From Coemansia sp. RSA 922 (lineage: Eukaryota; Kickxellomycota; Kickxellomycetes; Kickxellales; Kickxellaceae): 15,286 nucleotides of DNA. This document shows positions 1 through 7,761 of the stretch, one piece after another (the stretch's first letter is position 1; the number at the start of each line of letters is the position of its first letter). Location of the stretch: assembly GCA_027577415.1 (NCBI GenBank), contig JANBQS010000570.1, forward strand, positions 1-15,286. The letters run 5' to 3'. The notes beneath the pieces were generated by a model that had not been told where the DNA came from, ran no database searches, and was given only the letters and a program-made list of their open reading frames with translations. The position numbers and the translations under genes are program-made.

Positions 1-1
1 C

Positions 2-1057
2 ATGGACGACTACCAAGAGCTGAATTCGGTACCCCATGGAATGGACCGAAGCCACAGCGCTGCTCCTCCACTCCCTCAACCGTTCCAGCGTCACAAAAAA
101 CAGCCACAGTACTCTGGTTCCGCCTATGTACCGCACTCCCACGCTCAGTCAGCGCAGAATGTCGGGCACCAACCAATGGGCAACATGCCGCCAGCCGGAT
201 ACGACTGGAACGGCTACCCTACACAGGTGCAAACACAAAGCCAGGTCATGGTACATGATGCATCCATGCATGGTGCTTCGAGCAGAGGAGGTAAGTCCGC
301 AAAAACAGGCACTCTCTATGGAAATTCGCATTACCTTTTACTAACAGACACCCCTTATCCCTAAATTTACTTTGTAGTGTCGCACGCACCAACTCACAGA
401 GTATCAACGACTCAGCCACTTCGCATCAAGGTCACAGAGCGCCTGCAGCAAATCGACCGCGAGACATTTGAGAACGAGGAGCGCGTGTGCCAGCAAAAGG
501 CTGAGGAGATCCAGAACGACATATCGATGATTCTGCGCGGCACACACCCCGCATTTGTCGATGGCGTTGCACGCCTAGCCTCTGAGCGCGAGCGCACGCT
601 GAGGTCAGCTGCAGAGAACCACCAGTATTTGGTAGCCATGTACGAGCGCACGTACAAGCAGGAGCGCGAGCAGGCTGAGCAGGCCTACAACGCCGAGAAG
701 CAGACCATTTACGATCGCATTGCTGCTGACATTGAGGATCGACGCAAGCGGCTCAAAGAGGAAAAAGACAGCTTGGATATTACTATGGACTTTGTCTTTG
801 AGTCGGGCTCACGCACTTCGTCAAAGCGCAATCTGCGTAAGCGCGGCACTGGCCTCGACGCCCTGGCGCTCATTGGCGAGCCCACGACGAGCCGCCACCA
901 GAGCAAGCGCAAGGCTGTGCAGACCGTTGCCTTGCAGGGTATTGGCGAAGATAACATCGTAGCAGACTTGCTGGCTATCCGTCGGGTCACTGGCGTTACG
1001 GGCCCGCTTTCCACAGCTATCAATGGCAAGAAGAATACCAAGACCAACAAGCGGTAG
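2..1057 (+). CDS. Sds3/Dep1/BRMS1-family subunit of the Sin3 histone deacetylase complex (two exons)
   Basis: Exons 2-290 and 378-1057 join in frame across an 87-base intron. The codon split over the junction reads GTG (Val97), giving 322 residues if the ATG at 2 is the start. That ATG is two bases from the window edge, so the true start could lie upstream. Residues 1-97 are a Pro/Gln/His/Ser-rich, probably disordered leader. Residues about 117-235 form a long charged helical region with the family hallmark GTHPAF (151-156), followed by Arg/Glu/Lys-rich coiled coil ending near RRKRLKEEKD. Then come a Ser/Arg linker (RTSSKRNLRKRG), a hydrophobic segment around residues 270-300 and a basic tail. 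In the known family these proteins scaffold Sin3-Rpd3/HDAC corepressors in the nucleus. Sds3 versus Dep1 cannot be separated by eye. The family call is firm; the exact orthologue is not. Confidence 0.85.
291..377 (+). other. Spliceosomal intron of the Sds3-like gene
   Basis: Donor GTAAGT at 291-296, perfect branch site TACTAAC at 339-345, and acceptor TTTGTAG ending at 377. Removing these 87 bases joins two open frames that otherwise end at 362-364 (upstream frame) or have no start but GTG at 377 (downstream frame). The branch-to-acceptor distance is about 33 bases. Confidence 0.93.
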
Positions 1058-1128
1058 CATAAACACTTGCAATTCATACTTCACTCAATTTAATGCAAAA
1101 CATGTGCTTTTTATTATAACATCAAGTA
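1058..1128. terminator. Shared 3' region of two convergent genes
   Basis: Only 71 bases separate the stop of the Sds3-like gene (+) from the stop of the lipid phosphatase (-). A canonical AATAAA for the minus gene lies at 1115-1110 (seen as TTTATT on +), 14 bases past its stop. The + gene has only AT-rich sequence (AATTTAATGCAAAA, 1087-1100) and no canonical signal. The two transcripts very likely overlap at their 3' ends. Confidence 0.55.
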
Positions 1129-2241
1129 CTACTGGTTTGCACCATAGGGATTGAACAGGGCTTCCCGGCTATTCCCAATGGCGTGTGCTTGAGCAGGCGT
1201 ACGTGGTCCGACCTGTGATCCGTATTGCTGCGAGTACACGGACCCAGTACTAGTGTTCATGTGTGCCAAGTACCGAGGCTGTTCGCTAGTAGACATATCT
1301 GCCACGGCGCCTCTCGGGCTAGCCCCAGAGCCAACTGGGACAACACCTTCGTTGCCGTCGCCAGTGACGCGTGCAAACGACTTTAGTCCAAAGGACGACT
1401 GGGCAGTGGGCTCATCCTCGGGTATGCGTGGCGGGTACGGAATAGCCGTGTCCTCCGAGTTGTCAAACGGCGACGGATAGTACTGGTGATATCCGAACCA
1501 GCCCATGAAAATACCCAGAATAGCGCCCGCCAACACATCCTGCCAATGATGCCGATAGTCCTTGGTCCTCGACACGCCAATAAGCATGGCAGTTAACATA
1601 GGTACCAGGGCGACAAATGACTTGTACGCACGACCACGCCGGTCGCCTATATACATGTGGCCGCCCAGCCAAAGCGACAAGTAAGTGAACCCGGCAAACG
1701 CAAACGATGTGTGTCCAGACGGGAAGCTACGCATACCGTCCCAGAAAAGGCTTTTGTCAGTCTGTCTGCAAATACTAGTATTCAGCAGTCCAATGAACGG
1801 CTCGAGTGTCGCTGCGTTCTCCGTGTCCAGGTTACACCGGGCGATAAAGTCTGGTCGATGACGCCCCGCCAGGTTTTTAATCGTATTTGTGATCATCATG
1901 TTGAGCACGAGCGACAAGCACAGACCCAGTACTCCAGAGTTCATGTCGTGGAAAGAGCGGCGTATCACGCTAGTCCACAAAAGAATGACCACCAAAGGGA
2001 AAGCAAAGCATAGAAGGACGGCGGCATAGAACGGTACGCTGTCATCCTTGTGTGGATATTGTATACTCTTATTCGTTAGTGAGAACTCGCGGTGAAACGG
2101 CTCAATGTTCGATAACAGGCCCCACAGCACTGCCATGACTACTATTACGGCGTAGTCGGGCACATACGAGAGCAAAAGCCGAGCGCGCCGAGAACGCGGC
2201 TCACCGCTGCGCCTATTCTCCACGTCGAACCCAAACATCAT
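1129..2241 (-). CDS. DPP1: PAP2-superfamily lipid phosphate phosphatase (Dpp1/Lpp1-like diacylglycerol pyrophosphate phosphatase)
   Basis: An intronless gene of 370 codons. The first ATG is at 2241; the open frame extends two codons further only through a TTG, and a second ATG follows immediately at 2238. The three-part PAP2 phosphatase signature is complete: KX6RP (K122 to R129-P130), PSGH (174-177) and SRX5HX3D (S224-R225, H231, D235). The catalytic residues are therefore H177 and H231 with D235. About six hydrophobic segments fit the family topology (roughly residues 26-46, 70-93, 102-120, 178-194, 208-224 and 236-252). The last 110 residues are a hydrophilic Pro/Ser/Gly-rich cytosolic tail, which is common in fungal members. 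Family members remove phosphate from diacylglycerol pyrophosphate, phosphatidate and lysophosphatidate at the vacuolar or ER membrane. Substrate preference cannot be read from the sequence. Confidence 0.92.
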   Translation of the reverse strand: MMFGFDVENRRSGEPRSRRARLLLSYVPDYAVIVVMAVLWGLLSNIEPFHREFSLTNKSIQYPHKDDSVPFYAAVLLCFAFPLVVILLWTSVIRRSFHDMNSGVLGLCLSLVLNMMITNTIKNLAGRHRPDFIARCNLDTENAATLEPFIGLLNTSICRQTDKSLFWDGMRSFPSGHTSFAFAGFTYLSLWLGGHMYIGDRRGRAYKSFVALVPMLTAMLIGVSRTKDYRHHWQDVLAGAILGIFMGWFGYHQYYPSPFDNSEDTAIPYPPRIPEDEPTAQSSFGLKSFARVTGDGNEGVVPVGSGASPRGAVADMSTSEQPRYLAHMNTSTGSVYSQQYGSQVGPRTPAQAHAIGNSREALFNPYGANQ

Positions 2242-2580
2242 AAACAAAAAATAGCTGTAAAAGAGACTGGCGAATTTACAAATAAAAAGAATAAATTAAC
2301 TAAAAATTCAGAAAACAGAAACAGAAAACACGTTTGCAGGCAGACGACCCGAAATTTCTGGGGAAAAGAGCTTTTGACGATCCCTATTTTTAGCAGGCTT
2401 GGCAGTGCTTTCCACAATCGACGAGTTCTAGAAGCCTTTGTGTGACGACGCACTTTAGTATCTGGAAAGGACATGTGAGCATATCAAGGTGTGTCTGCCT
2501 CGCACAGCATATAGTGCTATTAACGGCTAAACATCAACGGCTAATAACCCAATGTGTTGATTATGACTTGCCATTCACAC
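2242..2580 (-). promoter_or_regulatory. 5' flank of the lipid phosphatase gene
   Basis: AT-rich, gene-free sequence upstream of the minus-strand ATG. On the minus strand the last 60 bases are T-rich, which is typical of a fungal leader, with no clear TATA box. A minus-strand frame of 78 codons (2474-2238) overlaps it but ends at the gene's own start and has a biased Phe/Leu composition, so I do not call it coding. The left edge of the AT-rich island lies somewhere here. Confidence 0.4.
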
Positions 2581-2583
2581 TCG

Positions 2584-2714
2584 CTGTAAGGCTATGTGCG
2601 TGAAATAGAGCTAAATCTCACTATGCTGAGGGTCCTCTCTAGCATAAATTCTATCTCGGATCTGTGCAGGGCAGGAGAAGCGCTCAATATATCAACATAA
2701 GAATGAGCACACTC
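2584..2714 (+). repeat. Old direct repeat R1, left copy
   Basis: Lines up by eye with 6881-7002. Shared blocks in the same order are GTAAG, GAAATAGA, ACTATGCTG, AGGGAAGG/AGGGCAGG and TGAGCAC. Identity is clearly below that of the 0.9 kb repeats (roughly two thirds, with small gaps). Weaker similarity may resume at about 2975-3010 versus 7065-7105. No ORF lies within it. It sits about 1.9 kb before the first coiled-coil gene, and its partner about 1.4 kb before the second. Confidence 0.5.
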
Positions 2715-3037
2715 ACAAGCCAATATCGCTGACAACAACCCATCTCATATTGGGGGATGACTATTCACCTAAGGACTCGTTTGGCATTAATCAATTGTTG
2801 TAGTGTATATGGAGTATAAGAAACCTGGCAGTGCCTAAGGCGTGTCAGCAGGAGGTGCTCTTAGTTTGCCCACATTGTCGCATTAATCTATGAGTATACT
2901 CTAACACAAAACGAAAAATGGATAGCATTTAAAATATTATTGCTAGCCTAGTGATGGAGATTGCCTGTAATAATAAAAACGATGTAAGAGGAAGAATGAA
3001 TCTATTCTGCCCTCTTGCTACCTGAGAGGGCTTATAA
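2715..3037. other. AT-rich spacer with no gene seen
   Basis: No ORF worth calling, no RNA gene and no convincing promoter. TATA-like words (GTATATGGAGTATAAG near 2804-2820) are present but lead to nothing recognisable. Stop codons are frequent in all + frames until the decayed ORF opens at 3038. Confidence 0.4.
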
Positions 3038-4096
3038 CAGATAAAGCTATACAATTGTAGGAGGGCTATCCCCCAACTGCTAGAGTTCTGCACCCCTCTT
3101 GTCAGTCAGTCTACATCACATGTTGACTACGTGATAAAGCCACTACTTGGTCGAAAAACACAATCAGCAAGGATAGGCTGTATGGGCGTAGAGTCAGTCT
3201 GGAATGATACAGCATGCCTACCCGCAGGCCAAAGACTACAAGACAATGTGCAGCTATCAGTTCGACTAAGACCCGTCTTTGCAGAGTTGCTCGGTGACTT
3301 GCAGGAGGTTGTGGCCTATCTTCCCATAGCAGTTCGCACTGAAATCGCTGGGGCACTACATCAGCTGTGCAATAATGTGGCTGGTCTAGTTGAGGAAGAG
3401 TGGCTGCTATTGCCATTACAGTAGATGATATGTGGGTTTGGTTAGGTAGAGTCACTGAAGATGTGCATAATTTTGGAGTAACCCAAGTAGCCCATGGCAA
3501 CTGTCTTACAGCTTAGGAACAGCATGTAGCCATACCACTAGTTGATAATAAATTTGATCCTGGTAGGGAAAATGGTGACAAACATGGTGATGGACATGGC
3601 AGGGAAGCAGTGGGTGGAGCAGTATCTCATCATCAGACAGGTAGAGGGTAATAACAACCATTTTCAAACTGATAGGGACAATGATTTTTGTCATGATATA
3701 GAGATGGATGATGCTATTTTTGGCGCAGAACCAGTTGCACAGAGTAGTGAGGGAGCATGAGCTCAGGCTGTTGCATCACAGCCACTGAGGTTTGCTGATG
3801 CTCAGTTTGAGGCAGGGTTTGCAGTTATAACCCCACAGCTTTATCTGCTCCTACTCCATGAAGCCTGACCAGTACAGGGCAGCAGGCAAATCTGTAAATA
3901 TGCCAACAGAAATGAGAGACTAGTGTACTTTGTATGTCCAGCATATTTGGACCTTGGTCTTGAGGCTGTGTTTGGCACACATGAGGAAGATGGACATCAG
4001 CATGACCAACCTACTGGTATGCTTCATTTGTCGATAAACAAACAAGGGGCCACAAGAGCTAGGATTTGGTCTATTCAGCAACCTGTGGCAATGTAG
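3038..4096 (+). pseudogene. Decayed ORF of unknown family, possibly the remains of an element-encoded structural protein
   Basis: Coding-like sequence runs across the span with a few clear breaks. It is open from 3038 to a TAG at 3422-3424. The frame then continues one base back, from 3421 to about 3648, interrupted by TAG 3514-3516. It returns to the first frame at about 3640 and runs to TAG 4094-4096, broken only by TGA 3758-3760 and TGA 3866-3868. Two stops in about 150 AT-rich codons of the last part is far fewer than expected by chance. The first part predicts a helical stretch (LLGDLQEVVAYLP, RTEIAGALHQL). The middle is Gly/His/Asp/Arg-rich, then mixed. I do not recognise the family. 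The order coiled or helical region, then Gly/Arg-rich linker, resembles gag-like proteins of fungal retroelements, but there is no zinc knuckle or enzyme domain to support this. Confidence 0.5.
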
Positions 4097-4337
4097 AATA
4101 TGCTAAAAAAAACTGACTCAAACCAGAATTATCACACCTCTAGTGCCATTTTAAAATGAAACGTTTCGAATACTTATGCCTATACTCACTATATACTCGA
4201 GGAAGTAAAGATTCAAAAATGCTTGATACGAAATGCCACGGAAGCAAAAGAGAAGAATTGTGTCTCAGACGCAAAAAGGCTGTTGAGTGTGCAAGCTGAT
4301 GGAAAGAGACCTTGATGGAAAAATTAGTCGAGATGAT

Positions 4338-4508
4338 TTGGTGATTAGATGTGGGTTTGAAAACGTCACCAAGCAAAAATATTATATTTACCATAAAAGT
4401 CTTCCACTTTAGTTTCTCTTGAATTAGCTTTTGCTTTTGAGACGCAAAGCGACATGAGTTACCATTTTTTTTCTATCTTCCTCTTCATTTTTTTCACTTT
4501 CTATAAAA
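4338..4508 (+). promoter_or_regulatory. Promoter of coiled-coil gene A
   Basis: Contains a perfect 7-base inverted repeat, TTGGTGA (4338-4344) and TCACCAA (4366-4372), with a 21-base spacer. The right arm overlaps ACGTCAC (4363-4369), a CREB/ATF-type half site. Two TATA-like words follow: ATTATATTTACCATAAAAG near 4380-4398, and TATAAAA at 4502-4508. A CT/T-rich leader lies between them. Arms, spacing and the upstream TATA-like word are all preserved in copy B; the downstream one changes to TATAATAA there. Confidence 0.5.
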
Positions 4509-4521
4509 GCTTTTCTTTTTA

Positions 4522-4941
4522 ATGGACACTAAGGCGCCTATGAGCCAGGAGGCGTATGACAGGCTAGTTGCCGTGCTGGCCAACCTACAGAGAGCTCTTG
4601 ATAAACTCAAATTCGAAGGCTTGATACCATTGCAACAGGCAGTAAAGGCATTAAAACAGGAACAAGAGCATCAGGGTAGGCGTCTGGAGGCACTGGAACA
4701 GAGACTACAAGTTCAGTGCCAGTATCCACAGGTCGAAATGCATAGGGTTGGGTGCATTGACTATTTAAAGTCTGATAGTCTCCAGGTGCAGCCTTCTCAA
4801 GTAAAGTTGGTTAAGAGGGACTCGAGCACTCCAGTTTATTCACCAGTTATCAAAAGGGTCAACAAACAACCCTCTGACAGCCCCTTGCCATGCCTGCATA
4901 AGAGACAAGCTTTCAACAGTAGTGGCAGCAAACAGTTGTAG
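4522..4941 (+). CDS. Small coiled-coil protein, copy A (unknown family)
   Basis: 139 codons, intronless. I do not recognise the family. Residues about 8-65 form a heptad-like amphipathic helix (DRLVAVLANLQRALDKLKF, then QAVKALKQEQEHQGRRLEAL), a likely dimer-forming coiled coil. Residues 66-110 are polar with SDSLQVQPSQVKLVK, and 111-139 are a basic, Ser-rich tail (VIKRVNK, HKRQ). There is no signal peptide, membrane segment or zinc motif. By eye it is about 84% identical to copy B over 130 gap-free residues. ATG 4522 lies only 20 bases from the start of the nearer TATA box; Met7 (ATG 4540) is an alternative start if that TATA is the one used. A variant poly(A) signal AATATAAA follows at 4971. 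It may be a lineage-specific gene or the N-terminal part of a mobile-element protein. Confidence 0.55.
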   Translation: MDTKAPMSQEAYDRLVAVLANLQRALDKLKFEGLIPLQQAVKALKQEQEHQGRRLEALEQRLQVQCQYPQVEMHRVGCIDYLKSDSLQVQPSQVKLVKRDSSTPVYSPVIKRVNKQPSDSPLPCLHKRQAFNSSGSKQL

Positions 4942-5050
4942 CTAGCATTGTACGAACCACAACTGTTGTCAATATAAAACTATTCATACCCCTGATCTAC
5001 AGTGCTAGAGGCTGCTGATGCAGCAAACGGCAAATATTTGTAATTCTGGG

Positions 5051-5737
5051 TAATCATTTTGTAGTGTTCTTGCCATAAAGAGATGTTGGTTGAGTGCATA
5101 GGCTTTCGCAAATAATAGTCACAAAGACTACCTACTGGGCGGTTTCTAGGGATGGTTGAACTAGTAGGCAAAGGCCATCCACTTGAACAGGTTCCATAGG
5201 TTGCCCCTAGACATGGAAGTACAACTCATTACATGTTACATACCTTGCCAATATAACTTGCTTTTATGTATTGTTCAGTTGCATGCCCACTAAGTGTGTG
5301 AAATCCCTTTTTGAGAGCTATTTTCTGACATGCAAAATGACTGTTTTGATTATTGACTAGGCTAGTGTTCTTTTGTTTGGTAATTCGATATTGATTGTTA
5401 CTATTACAGCCCTCAACTAAATTATCCTTGAAATTGCTGGATTATTTAACAAAACTGGCTCTGTCAAGAGAAGAGATGCATAGCTCTTTGACCAACGCCA
5501 ACCCCTCTGAAAAATTGGCTACAAAGTGTCTTTTTGTCAGCCTGGGCAAAGCCTGCTTTCTAATTGCGTCATTTGTCAAGTCACCTCAGAATTGCATGAC
5601 GTAGATGAAGCTGTCTCTTGCTGTCTGCCCACTTTCAAGCAAAGGGGACAAAGAAAAGAAAACCGATTGGCACTAAAAATTCTCCCTTTCAGAAAAGGAG
5701 TGTTCAACTGTGACTTTGCTTTTTGTTCTTCTATATG
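5051..5737. other. Spacer with no supported gene
   Basis: AT-rich. Open frames from non-ATG starts (5395-5604 and 5526-6014) are present, but their composition (Cys/Phe/Ser runs over a CT-rich strand) and their overlap with the next promoter argue against coding. Motifs worth noting are TGCGTCATTTGTCA (about 5566-5579) and TGACGTA (5597-5603), both CREB/ATF-like and both ahead of the 5903 gene. Confidence 0.4.
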
Positions 5738-5902
5738 TACGTCACTCGTTTTCCCTTGGCCAGGTGGGTGGACAAGAAGCAAATTAGCCACATATAAAAG
5801 GCCAAGGGAATTCTGCTTCTTTTCCTCTTCTCACTCTATATTCACTTTCCCATTAAACACTTTCAACACTTTCCAACTTTTACCAGCTTCTTCAAATTTA
5901 CA
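5738..5902 (+). promoter_or_regulatory. TATA promoter and CT-rich leader of the 122-codon orphan gene
   Basis: Order: TACGTCAC (5738-5745), left arm TTCCCTTGGCC (5751-5761), TATAAAA (5793-5799), right arm GGCCAAGGGAA (5800-5810), then about 90 bases of C/T/A-rich leader to the ATG at 5903. The two arms are a perfect 11-base inverted repeat with a 38-base spacer, and the right arm abuts the TATA box. The TATA-to-ATG distance of 110 bases suits a fungal core promoter, making this the most convincing promoter in the island. Confidence 0.6.
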
Positions 5903-6271
5903 ATGCTTACTGTTTGCCTTGTTGACAGTGACTATACTCTCATTACAACTAACATTGAGATGGGTAATGCCAGAGATGTGGCCTTGGATGCCAATTTTAG
6001 AAAGCATGAAGTAGAAGGTAAAGGCCCTCTGTACACCCTTTTCAACACATACTATAAGGTTGAGGAAAGCGCAGGGTGGACGGAAATTACTGCTGATATC
6101 TATGATAACATTGAATTACTGGATGGCTATTTCGTGAAATTTAGTGCAAAGCATAACTCGGGTTTTACAGTTGACAATATGAAAGCATACTATGAGTTGC
6201 TTATGAAGGAACTACAGTTACAGGTGTCCAAGATAAAACATCTTATGTCAAAAGGGATTATCACATCTTAG
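5903..6271 (+). CDS. Orphan small protein, 122 aa (unknown family)
   Basis: 122 codons from ATG 5903 to TAG 6269-6271, intronless, with a well-formed TATA promoter. The composition is balanced and soluble: Asp, Glu, Asn, Tyr and Lys with regular hydrophobics and few Pro or Cys, unlike the chance frames nearby. Residues 1-90 alternate in a pattern suggesting beta strands (LTVCLVDSDYTLITTNIEM; LLDGYFVKFSAKH). Residues 93-117 look like one amphipathic helix (DNMKAYYELLMKELQLQVSK). There is no signal peptide, membrane segment or known catalytic motif. It is unlike the coiled-coil pair flanking it, but shares strand and promoter style. I cannot assign a function. It could be a free-standing gene or the surviving N-terminus of a larger element protein. 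Confidence 0.5.
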   Translation: MLTVCLVDSDYTLITTNIEMGNARDVALDANFRKHEVEGKGPLYTLFNTYYKVEESAGWTEITADIYDNIELLDGYFVKFSAKHNSGFTVDNMKAYYELLMKELQLQVSKIKHLMSKGIITS

Positions 6272-6588
6272 ATTTAACTCTTAGGTTTATTTTGGATTAG
6301 TCAAGGACCATTTGCTTGTGCCCATACAGAGCTCCAATACAATGCCTTAATCATCATCAGATGTCTTATTCCAAAGTAAAAGCAATTTTGCACTACCAAC
6401 CCTAGAGACATGCTTGAGCAAGGCCCTTGCAAATAGGTTAATTTGCTTTTCCATTTTCTCTCTATCCCTGCCAATAGAGAACAGTTCTTTACTTTTCTGA
6501 CAGATTTAGGTTTTTTTCCATGGCAAGCATTTTTTGTGTTTCTTTATTCACAAACATTCTATTAGCCATTCTTTAGCCAATACATTAC
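6272..6588. other. Spacer with no gene seen
   Basis: 3' flank of the orphan gene followed by AT-rich sequence. No ORF, RNA gene or clear repeat was recognised. CCAAT occurs in TTTAGCCAATAC near 6572-6583, just before the next TATA word. Confidence 0.35.
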
Positions 6589-6709
6589 TATATAAAACCC
6601 CAGTCACTCAACCACCACCTTAGCTATTTCAAAAGTGTTTTGTAACTTGCATGCCTAATAGTAAAACATGGAGCTGCAGTTGACACTGCTCATGCTGTCG
6701 TTTAATTGA
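6589..6709 (+). promoter_or_regulatory. Isolated TATA promoter leading to a 13-codon stub
   Basis: TATATAAAA at 6589-6597 is preceded by a CCAAT word and followed by a C/A-rich leader like that of the 5903 gene. The first ATG in good context (AAAACATGG, 6668) opens only 13 codons before TGA 6707-6709. This could be a promoter whose gene has decayed, or a non-coding transcript start. Confidence 0.3.
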
Positions 6710-6880
6710 AATAGCATATATGACTCACTCCCTTGACAATGAGATGATATTGGGAGAGTTAAGTGCTTCTGCTCACAAGCAAAACAAAATGACATAGAAT
6801 ATACATTGCACACATGATGCATTTCTCACTAGGGACATTCTCAATCTGGCACACTGGCACACTGTCATCATTTACAAGCA

Positions 6881-7002
6881 ATGTAAGCCATTGAGCGAGA
6901 AATAGATTCAAATATTACTATGCTGGAGGTACTCTAACATAGGCCCCTCATCCGATTGGTACAGGGAAGGGGAGCACTAAAATATTGGCGTGAGCACTGC
7001 AC
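6881..7002 (+). repeat. Old direct repeat R1, right copy
   Basis: Partner of 2584-2714, in the same orientation. Common blocks in order include GTAAG, GAAATAGA, ACTATGCTG and TGAGCAC. Divergence is much greater than between the two 0.9 kb repeats, so this similarity is either older or under no constraint. Confidence 0.5.
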
Positions 7003-7455
7003 TAGACAATCGTGGATTATTCATGAGACAGTGACAAGCGTAGTTTCAAGTTACATAGAAATAGAATAAAACAAAACAGAAGAAACTCCTCTATTCATAG
7101 CCTAGATGCTAATCAGGTAAACCTATAAATAATAGAACATATCCTGTGCTCACCATAGTAGACCAAGGCTGCTATCCTTACATATGACGATGTAATATGT
7201 TAATATTACATGTTGTGCAATGATGTGGTTTGCAGATCAAGAAACAAGGTCTTCTTTCCAATTACCCTTCACAGGGCCAAGCATCGTCACAATGGCCCTG
7301 AGACAGGTCAATGCTAGTAATAAATATATGCTAGTTGCAACATGAAAAAGTACACTGGCCAATTGCAATGTATTTTCCAGATAGCATTTGGCAATGGTGG
7401 TACTTCCAAGCAAAATTGATATCATATGTATATTTAGGGACAGACAGTGCAAATA
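7003..7455. other. Spacer with a strong short hairpin
   Basis: No gene seen. Contains a perfect 8-base inverted repeat CAGGGCCA (7272-7279) and TGGCCCTG (7293-7300) with a 13-base loop, inside AT-rich sequence. It lies about 190 bases before the next small ORF and could be a cis element of it. Confidence 0.35.
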
Positions 7456-7491
7456 ATGTCTCTTCTGATCCTAATCTGCGTCATTTATAAC

Positions 7492-7761
7492 ATGTCTACT
7501 AACAACGACCAAACAATGGCTCAATTGGCCATACTTGCAGAAAGCCTGGTAAGTATGCGCCAAGCAATAATTAAACTAAATGAACTTAATCTGCGTGTAC
7601 AGGTTATAGAATCAATGGTACTGCATGGACGGCAAGCACCACCAGCTGCTCTGCCGGCGTTAGTTACTCATCTCACTGGGTCAGTAATAGGCGCTCCTCA
7701 CACACAGCCTGCAACAGTCGCTGCACTCACTGGGATTATTATAGAGCCAGGGAATATTTGA
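7492..7761 (+). CDS. Short coiled-coil ORF (unknown; possibly truncated)
   Basis: 89 residues from ATG 7492. The frame is also open from ATG 7456, which would add a hydrophobic stretch (LLILICVIYN). I prefer 7492 because the two coiled-coil genes have the same plan: T/A-rich TATA-like sequence directly before the ATG, then a polar start and a heptad helix. Residues 8-43 are a likely coiled coil (MAQLAILAESLVSMRQAI, then LNLRVQVIESMV). The rest is Ala/Pro/Thr-rich (QAPPAALPALVTH) and stops early. GCGTCATTTATAAC (7478-7491) echoes the CGTCA-plus-TATA arrangement of the other promoters. Sequence similarity to the coiled-coil pair is weak. The following 170 bases contain stops in all + frames. 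Confidence 0.35.
   Translation: MSTNNDQTMAQLAILAESLVSMRQAIIKLNELNLRVQVIESMVLHGRQAPPAALPALVTHLTGSVIGAPHTQPATVAALTGIIIEPGNI

Larger units (their letters stand above)
4145..5050 (+). repeat. 0.9 kb direct repeat, copy A (promoter, coiled-coil gene and 3' end)
   Basis: Matches copy B (7938-8857) from about AATACTTATGCCTATACTCA (4169 and 7961), and more weakly from CCATT at 4145, through the promoter, the whole coding region and the 3' end as far as CTAGAGGCTGCTGATG and just beyond. The coding part differs at about 35 of 390 bases with no gaps; the upstream and downstream parts show more change and several small gaps. No terminal inverted repeat or flanking target duplication is evident, so the mode of duplication is open. 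Confidence 0.85.

Noticed and set aside
2242..2247. TTG at 2247 as the start of the lipid phosphatase
   Set aside because: Fungal nuclear genes start at ATG; the first in-frame ATG is at 2241, followed by a second at 2238.
2238..2474. Minus-strand 78-codon frame upstream of the lipid phosphatase as an extra N-terminal exon
   Set aside because: It ends in a stop overlapping the gene's ATG, is Phe/Leu-biased over a T-rich leader, and no intron is needed since the phosphatase ORF is complete from ATG 2241.
3111..3500. 129-codon minus-strand frame
   Set aside because: Mirror of the decayed + region with no protein-like pattern or promoter; the + reading has better helical segments and continues past the breaks.
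5526..6014. 162-codon + frame from a GTG
   Set aside because: It spans the promoter and leader of the 5903 gene, starts at a non-ATG codon, and has Cys/Phe/Ser-rich composition typical of a CT-rich non-coding strand.
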